The notes under the pieces were generated by a model. That model saw nothing but the letters and a program-made list of their open reading frames with translations, did not search any database and was not told the origin of the DNA. Below are positions 9,385-19,384 of a DNA stretch of 60,994 nt, piece after piece; the stretch's first letter is position 1; each line of letters starts with the position of its first letter. Position numbers and translations under genes: made by a program. The stretch is from Gemmatimonadota bacterium (GTDB taxonomy: Bacteria; Gemmatimonadota; Gemmatimonadetes; Gemmatimonadales; GWC2-71-9), in assembly GCA_020350425.1 (NCBI GenBank), contig CP070716.1, forward strand, positions 1,832,887-1,893,880. Reading direction: 5' to 3'.

Positions 9385-9792
9385 ATGACGATGGTGCTCT
9401 TTCACCGCACGACCATCGGCGAGGCCCGGAAGATCATGCAGTCCGGGTTCGAGGACATCGAGTGGGACTTCGGGCTCAAGGACGTCCAGACCGGACGGGA
9501 CGCGGTCGTCCCTGGCGTATGGCTCGCCGATCGCCCGCTCGGGCACGACGAGGGACTCGAGGGCGATGCGCTGCTCGAGGTGAAGCTGGATCTGGCCGAC
9601 GATGACCTCAAGCCGTTCGAGCTCGAGGGCATGTTGTGGAACGCCCATCTGTGGGTGGCCCCGGCGGAGCTGATCAACGGCCACAGCCAGGTCCGGATAC
9701 GCGAGGTGGATCCCAGGACGTCGTGGTTCCACGAGGCGTGGGACGGGGAGACGGAGCCCGACGAAGAAGACGAGCCGGGACGCTCCTCGTGA
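9385..9792 (+). CDS. Uncharacterised small protein, possibly ADP-ribosyltransferase-like
   Basis: A 135-residue protein, not recognised with certainty. The N-terminus (VLFHRTTIGEARKIMQSGF) followed by GVWLADRPL resembles the first strand and helix of small ART-fold proteins, where a His/Arg plus Thr precedes a helix with a GF turn, but no third catalytic residue can be assigned. The C-terminal tail is very acidic (EPDEEDEPG). ATG 9385 is chosen because it follows GGAAGG and starts the conserved-looking part; ATG 9391 is possible. It is a single gene between its own promoter and prs. Confidence 0.6.
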   Translation: MTMVLFHRTTIGEARKIMQSGFEDIEWDFGLKDVQTGRDAVVPGVWLADRPLGHDEGLEGDALLEVKLDLADDDLKPFELEGMLWNAHLWVAPAELINGHSQVRIREVDPRTSWFHEAWDGETEPDEEDEPGRSS

Positions 9793-9850
9793 TGCGGCCG
9801 GCCGCATACCCCGTCCCGTAGCCCTCCTCCTGGCAGCCCGCCCCGGCGGG

Positions 9851-9879
9851 TTGGCTTCCGATCTGCAACTAGCTAGTTT
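9851..9879 (+). promoter_or_regulatory. Promoter of prs, apparently leaderless
   Basis: TTGGCT (9851-9856), 17 bases, TAGTTT (9874-9879); the overlapping TAGCTA at 9870 is an alternative -10. Transcription should begin around 9886-9891, at or a few bases before the prs ATG (9891). No Shine-Dalgarno is present before that ATG, in keeping with a leaderless or near-leaderless mRNA. Confidence 0.6.
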
Positions 9880-9890
9880 TTGGGGCTCTC

Positions 9891-10844
9891 ATGGCCGATA
9901 TCTCCCTTTCGGGCAGCAAGATGCTACTCATGGCCGGGACGGCGAATCGCCCCCTGGCCGAGGAGATCGCGGCGCAGCTGAACGAGCCGCTCTGTCGCGT
10001 AACGATCCGGCGGTTCGCGGACGGCGAGATTTTCGTCAAGATCGACGAGAACGTGCGGGGGCAGGATGTGTTCATCATCCAGCCCACCAACGCGCCAGCC
10101 GAGAACCTGATCGAGTTGATGATCCTGATCGACGCGGCCAAGCGGGCGAGCGCTGCCCGGGTGACTGCCGTGATACCCTACTTCGGGTACGCCCGGCAGG
10201 ACCGCAAGGACCAGCCGCGCGTGGCGATCAGCGCCAAGCTGATGGCGAACCTGATCACGACCGCGGGAGCGGAACGGGTGCTGGGCCTCGATTTCCACCA
10301 GCACCAGTTGCAGGGGTTCTTCGACATCCCGGTGGACCACCTGTACGCGGCCCCGGTGCTGGTGCAGCACTACCGGCAGAAGCAGATGCATCAGCCGGTG
10401 GTGGTGGCGCCCGACGTGGGGGCGGCGAAGATGGCGCGGGGGTTCGCCAAGCGGCTCGACGCCTCGCTGGCCATCATCGACAAGCGGCGGCCGTCGGCCA
10501 ATGTCGCCGAGGTCGTGAACGTGGTGGGTGAGGTGGACGATCGCGACTGCCTGTTGGTGGACGACATGATCGACACCGCCGGCACGATGACGGAAGGCAT
10601 CATGGCGCTCAAGCGCCTGGGAGCGCGGAACGTGTTCGCCTGCGCCTCGCACGCCCTGCTGTCGGGCCCCGCGGTGGACCGTCTCGCTTCCTCGGAGGTG
10701 ACCGAGGTGGCGGTAACGAACACGATCCAGATTCCGGAAGAGCGCCGCTTCGAGAAGTTGAAGATTCTCTCAATCGCACCGCTGCTCGCGCAGGCCGTGC
10801 GGTTCACACACAGCGACCAGTCGGTCAGCTCGCTGTTCGGCTGA
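9891..10844 (+). CDS. prs: Ribose-phosphate pyrophosphokinase (PRPP synthase)
   Basis: A 317-residue class I PRPP synthase that transfers pyrophosphate from ATP to ribose 5-phosphate, feeding purine, pyrimidine, histidine, tryptophan and NAD synthesis. Diagnostic segments are the N-terminal GTANRPLAEEIA, RRFADGEIFVKI, the ATP-binding FGYARQDRKDQPR flexible region, VVAPDVGAAKMA and the PRPP loop DRDCLLVDDMIDTAGTM. The length is normal for the family. It heads a run of translation genes (rplY, pth) as in many bacteria, and is expressed from the promoter immediately upstream. Confidence 0.98.
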   Translation: MADISLSGSKMLLMAGTANRPLAEEIAAQLNEPLCRVTIRRFADGEIFVKIDENVRGQDVFIIQPTNAPAENLIELMILIDAAKRASAARVTAVIPYFGYARQDRKDQPRVAISAKLMANLITTAGAERVLGLDFHQHQLQGFFDIPVDHLYAAPVLVQHYRQKQMHQPVVVAPDVGAAKMARGFAKRLDASLAIIDKRRPSANVAEVVNVVGEVDDRDCLLVDDMIDTAGTMTEGIMALKRLGARNVFACASHALLSGPAVDRLASSEVTEVAVTNTIQIPEERRFEKLKILSIAPLLAQAVRFTHSDQSVSSLFG

Positions 10845-10881
10845 TCACGGCACGAAACGAGAAGGGTAGTAGCGAAACGGT

Positions 10882-11565
10882 ATGGCACAGACGGTCTCAC
10901 TCAACGCAGAGCGGCGCAGCACCAGTGGCACGGGGGCGGCGCGGAAGCTCCGGCAGGCGGGGATGGTCCCGGCGGTCGTCTACGGTCACGGACGCGAGAC
11001 GGAGTCCCTCACGCTGAACCTGGCCGACCTCGAAAAGGCGCTGCAGGGTGCCTCGGGCTCGACCATCATCGAGCTCTCGATCGACGGCACGACGCTCAGG
11101 GCGCTGATCCGCGAGATCCAGCGGCACCCGACCCGGAAGACAGTGTCACACGTGGACTTCCTCGAGATCCACGCCGGCGAGAAGATCACGCTCGACGTCC
11201 CGCTCCTGCTGGTGGGAACGCCGGAGGGCGTGCGCAACGCGGGTGGCGTGCTGGAGCAGTTCCTGCGCGACGTCGAGATCGAGGTACTCCCGCGAGACAT
11301 CCCGGAGCGCATCGAGGTGGACGTCTCCGCGCTGGAGATCGGCGACTCCCTGCACGTGTCTGACCTCTCGGTGGAGAACGCCGAGATCCTCGCCGAGGCG
11401 GACCAGACGATCTGCACGGTGGTGCCGCCGCGGGTGGAAGAGGTCGCGGTGCCCGAGGTGGCCGAGGAGGAGGAGGCCGCCGAGCCCGAGCTCATTCGCA
11501 AGGCCAAGGACGAAGAGGAGGGGGCGGAGGGGGCCGCACCCGAGGGCAAGGCGCCCCAGGAGTAA
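10882..11565 (+). CDS. rplY: 50S ribosomal protein L25, long (Ctc/TL5) form
   Basis: A 227-residue protein with an N-terminal 5S-rRNA-binding L25 domain (about 1-95; LRQAGMVPAVVYG, HVDFLEI) followed by the beta-rich TL5/Ctc C-terminal domain (about 100-185; VPLLLVGTPEGVRNAGGVLEQ, LPRDIPERIEVDVS). The last 40 residues are a low-complexity acidic tail rich in Glu and Ala. It starts 37 bases after prs. Its TAA stop stands six bases before, and in the same frame as, the apparent start of pth. Confidence 0.95.
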   Translation: MAQTVSLNAERRSTSGTGAARKLRQAGMVPAVVYGHGRETESLTLNLADLEKALQGASGSTIIELSIDGTTLRALIREIQRHPTRKTVSHVDFLEIHAGEKITLDVPLLLVGTPEGVRNAGGVLEQFLRDVEIEVLPRDIPERIEVDVSALEIGDSLHVSDLSVENAEILAEADQTICTVVPPRVEEVAVPEVAEEEEAAEPELIRKAKDEEEGAEGAAPEGKAPQE

Positions 11566-11568
11566 CCG

Positions 11569-12146
11569 CTGCGCGCCATCGTCGCGCTGGGCAATCCCGG
11601 TCCGAAGTACGCGGTCACCCGGCACAACGCCGGCTTCCTGCTGGCGGACGTGCTGGCGGAGCAGTGGCGGCTCCCCAAGCTCCGGCGCTGGGGGCACGCG
11701 CTGGTCGCCGAGGGGAGGCGGCGCCGGCAGTCGCTCGTGCTGCTCAAGCCGCAGACCTACATGAACCTGAGCGGCGATGCGGTGGCCCAGCTCCTCGCGG
11801 CGCGGGACCTAGACCCCTCCACCGATCTCCTGGTGCTGGTCGACGACATCGCGCTCCCGCTGGGGACCTTCCGGCTGCGCGCGCGCGGGTCGGCCGGCGG
11901 CCACAACGGTCTAGAGAGCGTCGAGGCGGCGGTCGGATCGCCCGAGTACGCGCGGCTGCGCATCGGGGTGGGCCCCCTGCCCGAAGACGTGGACGACCAG
12001 GCGGAGTTCGTGCTGTCGAACTTCGAGCCTGAGGAGATCGCAACACTGGCGGACCTGCTGCCGCCGCTCGTGGACGCGGTGGAGTGCTGGCTGCTCGAGG
12101 GCATCGACGCCGCCATGAATCGATTCAACCGACGAGGAACCGAAAC

Positions 12147-12150
<4 letters not shown>
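11569..12150 (+). CDS. pth: Peptidyl-tRNA hydrolase, apparent CTG start
   Basis: Pth releases peptides from prematurely dissociated peptidyl-tRNA. The motifs are complete only if translation begins upstream of any ATG, GTG or [22 protein letters not shown] with catalytic His19 lies between 11578 and 11640, and the frame is closed by the rplY TAA at 11563-11565. The only plausible initiation codon is CTG at 11569, preceded by AGGAG (11558-11562) at a six-base spacing. That gives 193 residues, the normal family length. The next GTG (11650) would remove the active site. Later motifs are [20 protein letters not shown] and [11 protein letters not shown]. The stop overlaps hppA (GTGA). Confidence 0.92.
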
Positions 12151-14204
<2,054 letters not shown>

Positions 14205-14236
14205 GCCGGCGCCGCTAGCCCGCGCCTGACGGCGAC

Positions 14237-14268
14237 AGACGCCTGGACGTTGCGACGTTCAGGCGTCT
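14237..14268. other. Long perfect-type dyad between hppA and ychF, overlapping the ychF promoter
   Basis: Two 14-base arms, AGACGCCTGGACGT (14237-14250) and ACGTTCAGGCGTCT (14255-14268), flank a TGCG loop. They pair fully apart from one G-U wobble. As RNA this is a strong hairpin that could end the hppA transcript, although no T-run follows. As DNA the right arm ends on the first base of TAGTCT (14268-14273), a plausible -10 for ychF seven bases before its ATG, so the dyad could also be an operator. Confidence 0.6.
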
Positions 14269-14280
14269 AGTCTTATACCC

Positions 14281-15384
14281 ATGCTCCGCTTGGGCATCAT
14301 CGGCCTCCCCAACGTGGGCAAGTCCACGCTGTTCAACGCGCTCACCAACGCCGGCGCCGCGGCGTCCAACTATCCGTTCTGCACCGTCGATCCCAATGTC
14401 GGGGTCGTGCCCATCCCCGACGAGCGACTCGAGCGCCTGGCCGCGACCGTGGGCCAGCGCAACGTCGTGCACGCCGCGGTGGAGTTCTTCGACATCGCGG
14501 GGCTGGTCGAGGGCGCGAGCAAGGGCGAGGGCCTGGGCAACCAGTTCCTCGCCCACATCCGCAACGTGCACGCCGTGGTGCACGTGGTGCGTTGCTTCGA
14601 GGATCCCGATGTCACCCACGTGGCGGGTGCCGTGGACCCGGTGCGGGATCACGACATCGTCACGACGGAGCTGGCGCTGGCCGATCTGGCCGTAGCGCAG
14701 CACCAGCGGGAGCGGGCACAGAAGCTGGCCCGCTCGGGGGACAAGGACGCCCAAGCCGAGGTGGAGCTGCTCGAGCGGGTGATCATTGAGCTCGATGCCG
14801 GCCGCGGAGCGCGCAACGCCGTCGCCGCCGAACGCGAGCGCCGCGCGCTGGAGCAGCTGGGCCTCCTGACCCTCAAGCCGGTCCTCTACGCCGCCAACGT
14901 GAGCGAGGCCGAGCTCGGTGCCGAGCGCATCCCGGCGGTCGAGGCGCTTGCCGCCGCCGCCAAGGGACACCACGAGACCGCGGAGGTCGTGTCCTTCTCC
15001 GCCAAGTTCGAGGCCGAGCTGGCCGAGCTGGACGGGGCCGAGCGAGACGAGTTCCTCGCCAGCGCGGGGATCGACGAACCCGGACTCGACCGGCTGATCC
15101 ACGCCTGCTACCGGCTCCTCGACCTGGAGACCTTCTTCACGGTCGTGGGGGACAGGGAGGTCCGGGCGTGGACCCTGCCCGCCGGAGCCACGGCCTACGA
15201 GGCCGCCGGCCAGATTCACTCCGATTTCCAGAGGGGATTCATCCGCTGCGAAGCGGTGCAGGTCGAGGACTTCATCAGGAGGGGCTCCTACAAGGCGGCC
15301 CGCGAACAGGGCGTGATCCGCAGCGAGGGCAAGGACTATGTCGTACGGGACGGCGACGTGCTGCTGTTTCGCTTCAACGTGTAG
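14281..15384 (+). CDS. ychF: Ribosome-binding ATPase YchF (OLA1 family)
   Basis: A 367-residue TRAFAC-class P-loop NTPase. It has GLPNVGKST (G1), [22 protein letters not shown] (G3 region) and NVSE in place of the NKxD G4 motif, the change that makes YchF prefer ATP. The C-terminal TGS-like domain reads [19 protein letters not shown] and ends with [18 protein letters not shown]. Length and ending are typical. The family binds ribosomes and is linked to oxidative stress control. There is no Shine-Dalgarno before ATG 14281; with TAGTCT seven bases upstream the mRNA is probably leaderless. Confidence 0.97.
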   Translation: MLRLGIIGLPNVGKSTLFNALTNAGAAASNYPFCTVDPNVGVVPIPDERLERLAATVGQRNVVHAAVEFFDIAGLVEGASKGEGLGNQFLAHIRNVHAVVHVVRCFEDPDVTHVAGAVDPVRDHDIVTTELALADLAVAQHQRERAQKLARSGDKDAQAEVELLERVIIELDAGRGARNAVAAERERRALEQLGLLTLKPVLYAANVSEAELGAERIPAVEALAAAAKGHHETAEVVSFSAKFEAELAELDGAERDEFLASAGIDEPGLDRLIHACYRLLDLETFFTVVGDREVRAWTLPAGATAYEAAGQIHSDFQRGFIRCEAVQVEDFIRRGSYKAAREQGVIRSEGKDYVVRDGDVLLFRFNV

Positions 15385-15454
15385 CCGTTCGCGGGGGGGA
15401 GGGTATGGCGCGACCGTCGCACCGCTCCCCCTTCCCCACCGCACCCAAACCCAC

Positions 15455-15499
15455 TAGCTTCCCCGCTTCAAATCTCCTACTCCGCCCGGCACCGGGCGG
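15455..15499 (+). promoter_or_regulatory. rpsF operon leader: -10-like TAGCTT and GC hairpin
   Basis: TAGCTT (15455-15460) matches the -10 sequences seen elsewhere in the window, though the -35 region is weak (CTTCCC, 15431-15436). It would give a leader of about 60 bases holding a hairpin, CCGCCC/GGGCGG (15482-15487 with 15494-15499), then the Shine-Dalgarno AAGGATG before rpsF. rpsF leaders in several phyla bind the S6:S18 complex for feedback control. I see a suitable position but cannot confirm the consensus. Confidence 0.35.
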
Positions 15500-15525
15500 G
15501 GTCACTTTGTCCGAAGGATGGTGCA

Positions 15526-15900
15526 ATGACCCGTCAGTACGAGCTGGTCTACATCTTCGACAGCACGCTGGAAGAGGCGCAGGTGAACGAGCGCCTCGAA
15601 CGCTTTCACACCCTGACCAAGACTCCGGAGGCCGCTGAGCCAGTGACATCGGCGAGTCACTGGGGCAAGCGTACGCTCGCCTACCCCATCAAGGGCAAGG
15701 AGACGGGCTACTACGTGGTGGAGCAGTTCGAAACCAATCCGGAGCTCCTGGGCGAGCTGGAGCGGGCGCTCAAGCTGGACGACGCCGTGCTGCGCTACCT
15801 GCTGGTCGTCAACGAAGGGCTGGCACCGGTTGGCGCGGAGCGTGGCGCCGAAGCCCCCACGCCGCCGGAAGCCAAGGCCGGCGAGGAGGTGGAATCATGA
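15526..15900 (+). CDS. rpsF: 30S ribosomal protein S6
   Basis: A 124-residue S6 with the family's ferredoxin-like fold: [24 protein letters not shown]([19 protein letters not shown]), and [27 protein letters not shown]. The last 20 residues are an extended Ala/Glu-rich tail. S6 binds S18 on the 30S platform, and the rpsR start overlaps its stop (ATGA). It is the first gene of an operon that runs on through rpsR, a DUF2232 protein and rplI. Confidence 0.97.
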   Translation: MTRQYELVYIFDSTLEEAQVNERLERFHTLTKTPEAAEPVTSASHWGKRTLAYPIKGKETGYYVVEQFETNPELLGELERALKLDDAVLRYLLVVNEGLAPVGAERGAEAPTPPEAKAGEEVES

Positions 15901-16118
15901 GGCGTCCTCGCAAGAGCTGCCCGGTGTGCGAGATGGGGATCCGCCAGGTGGACTACAAGGACGACCGGAGCCTCTCCCGCTTCATCACGGAACGCGGCAA
16001 GATCATTCCGAGCCGGCTTTCGGGCATGTGCGCTCGGCACCAGCGCCAGCTGTCACAGGCGATCAAGCGGGCACGGCACCTGGCCCTGATACCGTACGTC
16101 CGGGGCCACGGCCGCTAG
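15897..16118 (+). CDS. rpsR: 30S ribosomal protein S18, zinc-binding type
   Basis: A 73-residue S18 with [24 protein letters not shown] and [23 protein letters not shown]. It carries CPVC near the N-terminus and C-x-x-H further on, so it is the cysteine-containing (C+) form that can bind zinc. ATG 15897 overlaps the rpsF stop. The DUF2232 gene follows with no gap. Confidence 0.97.
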   Translation: MRRPRKSCPVCEMGIRQVDYKDDRSLSRFITERGKIIPSRLSGMCARHQRQLSQAIKRARHLALIPYVRGHGR

Positions 16119-17072
16119 ATGACGCCGCCGTCCGAGCGAGCGCCGCATGGCGGGCTCGGGCGTCTGGTGGCGGGGGCCATCGCCTTCGCCTTGGTTGCAC
16201 CCCTGGCGCTGGCGGCGCTCCCGCTGGCGGCGCTCCTGCTGGGATCGAGCCCCCGCACCCGCGGCGAGACGGTCACGGCGGGGATCGCCGCCGGCGTCAG
16301 CGCGTGGTGGCTCCTCGGGCTGGGCGAGCTCCCGGATCAAATGGTGCGTGCCGCGGCCGTGCTCACCACCGCGTTCTTCGTGGTGGCGACCTTTCGCACG
16401 CAGCTCTCGGTGATCCACCGAGGCCTCGTCGCGGTCACGGGAGCCGCCGCCGGGGTCGTCGCCCTCCTGGCGGCGCTGGGGTCGTCGTGGGGGGAGCTGC
16501 AGTGGTGGGTGGCTCGCCGCGCCAGCCACACCGCCAGGATCCTGATGGGCCAGATCTGGTTCACGCGGGCCGATCCGGCACCTGAGGCTCTGCAGCAGCT
16601 CGAGGCGTGGCTGGGGACGGTCGTGCAGTTCCTGTCGGATTTCTTTCCGGCGGTGACGCTGCTGCAGCTGCTCGCGGGGCTCGCCCTGGCCACCGCGGTC
16701 TATGAGCGGGTGGCCCTGCGGCCGGTGGGCGTGCCTCCCAGGCGGCTGCGGGACTTCCGCTTCAACGAGCACCTGGGATGGGCGGTAGTCGTTCCACTGA
16801 TCGTGGTGCTGATCCCGAAGTTGGGTGCCTTCAAGGCCGCGGCGGCCAACATCCTGCTCGCCAGCGGGGCGCTCTACGCCCTGCGGGGGGCGGCCGTGGC
16901 GGTGTTCGGCCTGCAGCTCGTGGGAGCCGGAGGGACCTTCCTCACGGCGCTCCTCGCGGTGATCTTTTTGCTGGTGTTGCCTGCCGCGCTCGGCGGTGCC
17001 ATTCTGTTGGGCGTGCTGGACGCGGGCCTCGACCTGAGACGGCGGTGGACGCCACCGTCGGTGAGAGATTGA
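16119..17072 (+). CDS. DUF2232 (YybS-like) membrane protein
   Basis: A 317-residue integral membrane protein with about seven to eight hydrophobic helices (for example residues 13-40, 48-65, 70-85, 97-118, 170-190, 215-235 and 270-300). Its position between rpsR and rplI, and the architecture, fit the DUF2232/YybS family, often found beside ribosomal protein genes. Molecular function is unknown. ATG starts directly after the rpsR stop. The C-terminal 20 residues are basic and cytoplasmic. Confidence 0.8.
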   Translation: MTPPSERAPHGGLGRLVAGAIAFALVAPLALAALPLAALLLGSSPRTRGETVTAGIAAGVSAWWLLGLGELPDQMVRAAAVLTTAFFVVATFRTQLSVIHRGLVAVTGAAAGVVALLAALGSSWGELQWWVARRASHTARILMGQIWFTRADPAPEALQQLEAWLGTVVQFLSDFFPAVTLLQLLAGLALATAVYERVALRPVGVPPRRLRDFRFNEHLGWAVVVPLIVVLIPKLGAFKAAAANILLASGALYALRGAAVAVFGLQLVGAGGTFLTALLAVIFLLVLPAALGGAILLGVLDAGLDLRRRWTPPSVRD

Positions 17073-17075
17073 CGG

Positions 17076-17522
17076 ATGGATGTGATTCTGAGAGAGACGG
17101 TGGAAAACGTGGGCCGGGCCGGCGAGATCGTGAAGGTGAAGGACGGCTACGCCCGCAACTTCCTGATTCCCAAGGGGCTGGCCTACCAGGCCACCGACGC
17201 CAACAAGCGCCGGTCGGAGGCCGAATCGAAGCGCCTCGCGGGAAAGCTGGCCGCCGACCAGGGCGATGCCGAGGCGCTGGCCGCACGGCTCGCGGGCGTG
17301 GAGCTGCGGTTCGCGATGAAGGCGGGCGAGGGCGACCGGTTGTTCGGCTCCATCGGATCGGCCGACATCGCGGCCGGGCTCGCTGAACGGGGTCTCACCG
17401 TGGACAAGCGCGTGATCGAGCTGGAGGAGCCGATCAAGATGATCGGCGTCTACCAGGTGCCGATCCGGCTGCATTCGGAGGTCCGCGGCGAGATCCGGGT
17501 TTGGATCGACAAGGAAGCGTGA
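17076..17522 (+). CDS. rplI: 50S ribosomal protein L9
   Basis: A 148-residue L9: the N-terminal 23S-binding domain (MDVILRETVENVGRAGEIV, then VKDGYARNFLIPKGLA), a long connecting helix (about 45-75), and the C-terminal domain with RLFGSIGSADIA. It ends in GTGA, overlapping the start of the FakA-FakB fusion gene. Length and order are typical for the family. Confidence 0.97.
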   Translation: MDVILRETVENVGRAGEIVKVKDGYARNFLIPKGLAYQATDANKRRSEAESKRLAGKLAADQGDAEALAARLAGVELRFAMKAGEGDRLFGSIGSADIAAGLAERGLTVDKRVIELEEPIKMIGVYQVPIRLHSEVRGEIRVWIDKEA

Positions 17523-19384
17523 CGGCAACCGCGGTCGGGATCACGTACCTCGACGGCCCGCGCCTGAGGCGGTCCGTCCTCGCCGCCGCTGACTGGGTGG
17601 ACGCCGGTCGCGACGAGCTCAACCGCATCAACGTCTTCCCGGTCCCCGACGGGGACACGGGCACCAACTTCGCCATGACGCTGCGAGCGGCGGCCGAGGG
17701 GGTACGCGCGCTGCACCGGCGCGCCACGCTTCCGGCGGTCACCCGTGCCATGGCGGAATCCTGTGTGTTCGGAGCCCGCGGCAACTCCGGCATGCTGCTC
17801 TCCCACTTCCTGCTCGGCTTCCGGGAGTCGCTCGGCGATCTGGAGGTCGCCTCCGCGGCCGACGTGGCACGCGCGATTCGCGCCGGCGCGAATCACCTGT
17901 ATCACTCCCTCGACGAGCCCGTGGAAGGCACCATCCTGACGGTTTCCCGCGAGGTGGCCGACGCGGCCGAGTGGGCGGCGAAGCGCAACCACAACCTGCA
18001 GGAGATGATGGTGCACGTGATGCGGCAGGCGGAGGACTCGCTGCGCCGCACGCCCGAGCTGCTCGAGGTGCTGCGGGAGGCTGGCGTGGTGGACGCCGGG
18101 GCCAAGGCGTTCGTGCGGGTGCTCGAGGGGGTCATGCGGCTGATCGAGGGCGACCCCATCCTGCCGGCGGCGGAGCCTGTCCAGTACACCGTGCCCGACG
18201 CGGCGGCCATCGCCGAGGTTGCGGCGGAGCGGGACTACGGCTACTGCACCGAGGTCCTGGTGCGTGGGAGGGGTTTCCCGCCGAGCACGGAGATCCGCAA
18301 GACGCTGCGCAGTCTCGGGGGATCGATCGTGGTGCTGGCCACCGACGATCTGCTGAAGGTCCACGTGCACACGGACACGCCGCAGGAGGTGTTCACGCTC
18401 GCCGAGAGCTGGGGCACCGTCGAATCCACCAAGGCCGACGACATGCGGGCGCAGCATCGCGCCCTGCACGAGGCGCACCGCAAGATCGGCATCGTCTTGG
18501 ACTCGTCGTGCGACCTTCCGGACCAGCTGGTGGACCGCCACGGGATGGTGGTCGTGCCGCTGCAGGTGATCCAGGGCAACACCACCTATCTGGATCGGCT
18601 CGAGATCGGCGGCAGCAAGCTGTACGACCGCATGCGCGAGGGCGAGATCTTCACGACCTCGCAGCCGACGCCCGGCGCCTTCGTGCGCGCGTACGAAGAT
18701 GCGCTCTCTAGCGCCGACCAGGTGCTCGGTCTGTTCCTCGCCGGCTCGCTGTCGGGCACCCTGGCCTCGGCACAGGCGGCGGCCAAGGCGCGCGACAGCG
18801 CCGACCGCATCACCCCGTTTGACTCCCGCACGGCATCGTTCGGCCTGGGCATGCTCGCGATCCGCGCTGCCGAGCTGGCCGAGGCGGGGTGGGAGATCCC
18901 CGCCATCGTGCGGGAGCTGGATCGCATTCGCAATCAGTCGGGCGCATTCTTCACGGTCGACGTGTTCGACAACCTGCTCCGCTCGGGGCGGGTGAGCAGA
19001 GGGCGCGCCTGGCTCGGCGGCCTGCTCGACATCAAGCCGATCCTCGAGGTCGGTCTCGACGGTCGGGTCGTGCCGCTCGACCGCGTGCGTGGGCGTGACG
19101 CCCTCGTCCCGCGCGTGCTGCGGCATCTCCAGCGGCGCCTCACCCCCCGCCCCGAGTCGCTGCGCATCGCCGTGGCCCACGCCGGCGTGCCCGAGATCGC
19201 CGAGCGGATCCACGAGGAAGTCGTGAGCCGCTTCCAACCCCGCGATACGTACGTGAGCGACGTGACCGCCGCCCTCGGTGTGCACGTCGGCCTGGGCGCC
19301 TGGGGCGTCTTCTGGCAGGTCGAAGACGCCACGCCCGCGGAAGCCGCAGAGCCATTCCCCGCAAGACGCACACGGCAAGCGTAG
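17519..19384 (+). CDS. Fatty acid kinase fusion: FakA-like (DhaL/DAK2) plus FakB-like (DegV)
   Basis: A 621-residue protein joining what are usually two polypeptides. Residues 1-200 are the DhaL/DAK2 nucleotide domain with NVFPVPDGDTGTNF (Asp44, Asp46) and GARGNSGMLLSHF. Residues about 205-320 are the FakA middle domain (DYGYCTEVLV, LLKVHVHTDTPQEV). From about 322 a complete DegV fatty-acid-binding domain begins (IGIVLDSSCDLPDQLVD, TSQPTPGAF, FLAGSLSGTLASAQ, NLLRSGRVSRG). In Fak systems FakB presents fatty acid to FakA for acyl-phosphate formation; here both are in one chain. GTG 17519 overlaps the rplI stop. Lipid specificity is unknown. Confidence 0.9.
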   Translation: MTATAVGITYLDGPRLRRSVLAAADWVDAGRDELNRINVFPVPDGDTGTNFAMTLRAAAEGVRALHRRATLPAVTRAMAESCVFGARGNSGMLLSHFLLGFRESLGDLEVASAADVARAIRAGANHLYHSLDEPVEGTILTVSREVADAAEWAAKRNHNLQEMMVHVMRQAEDSLRRTPELLEVLREAGVVDAGAKAFVRVLEGVMRLIEGDPILPAAEPVQYTVPDAAAIAEVAAERDYGYCTEVLVRGRGFPPSTEIRKTLRSLGGSIVVLATDDLLKVHVHTDTPQEVFTLAESWGTVESTKADDMRAQHRALHEAHRKIGIVLDSSCDLPDQLVDRHGMVVVPLQVIQGNTTYLDRLEIGGSKLYDRMREGEIFTTSQPTPGAFVRAYEDALSSADQVLGLFLAGSLSGTLASAQAAAKARDSADRITPFDSRTASFGLGMLAIRAAELAEAGWEIPAIVRELDRIRNQSGAFFTVDVFDNLLRSGRVSRGRAWLGGLLDIKPILEVGLDGRVVPLDRVRGRDALVPRVLRHLQRRLTPRPESLRIAVAHAGVPEIAERIHEEVVSRFQPRDTYVSDVTAALGVHVGLGAWGVFWQVEDATPAEAAEPFPARRTRQA

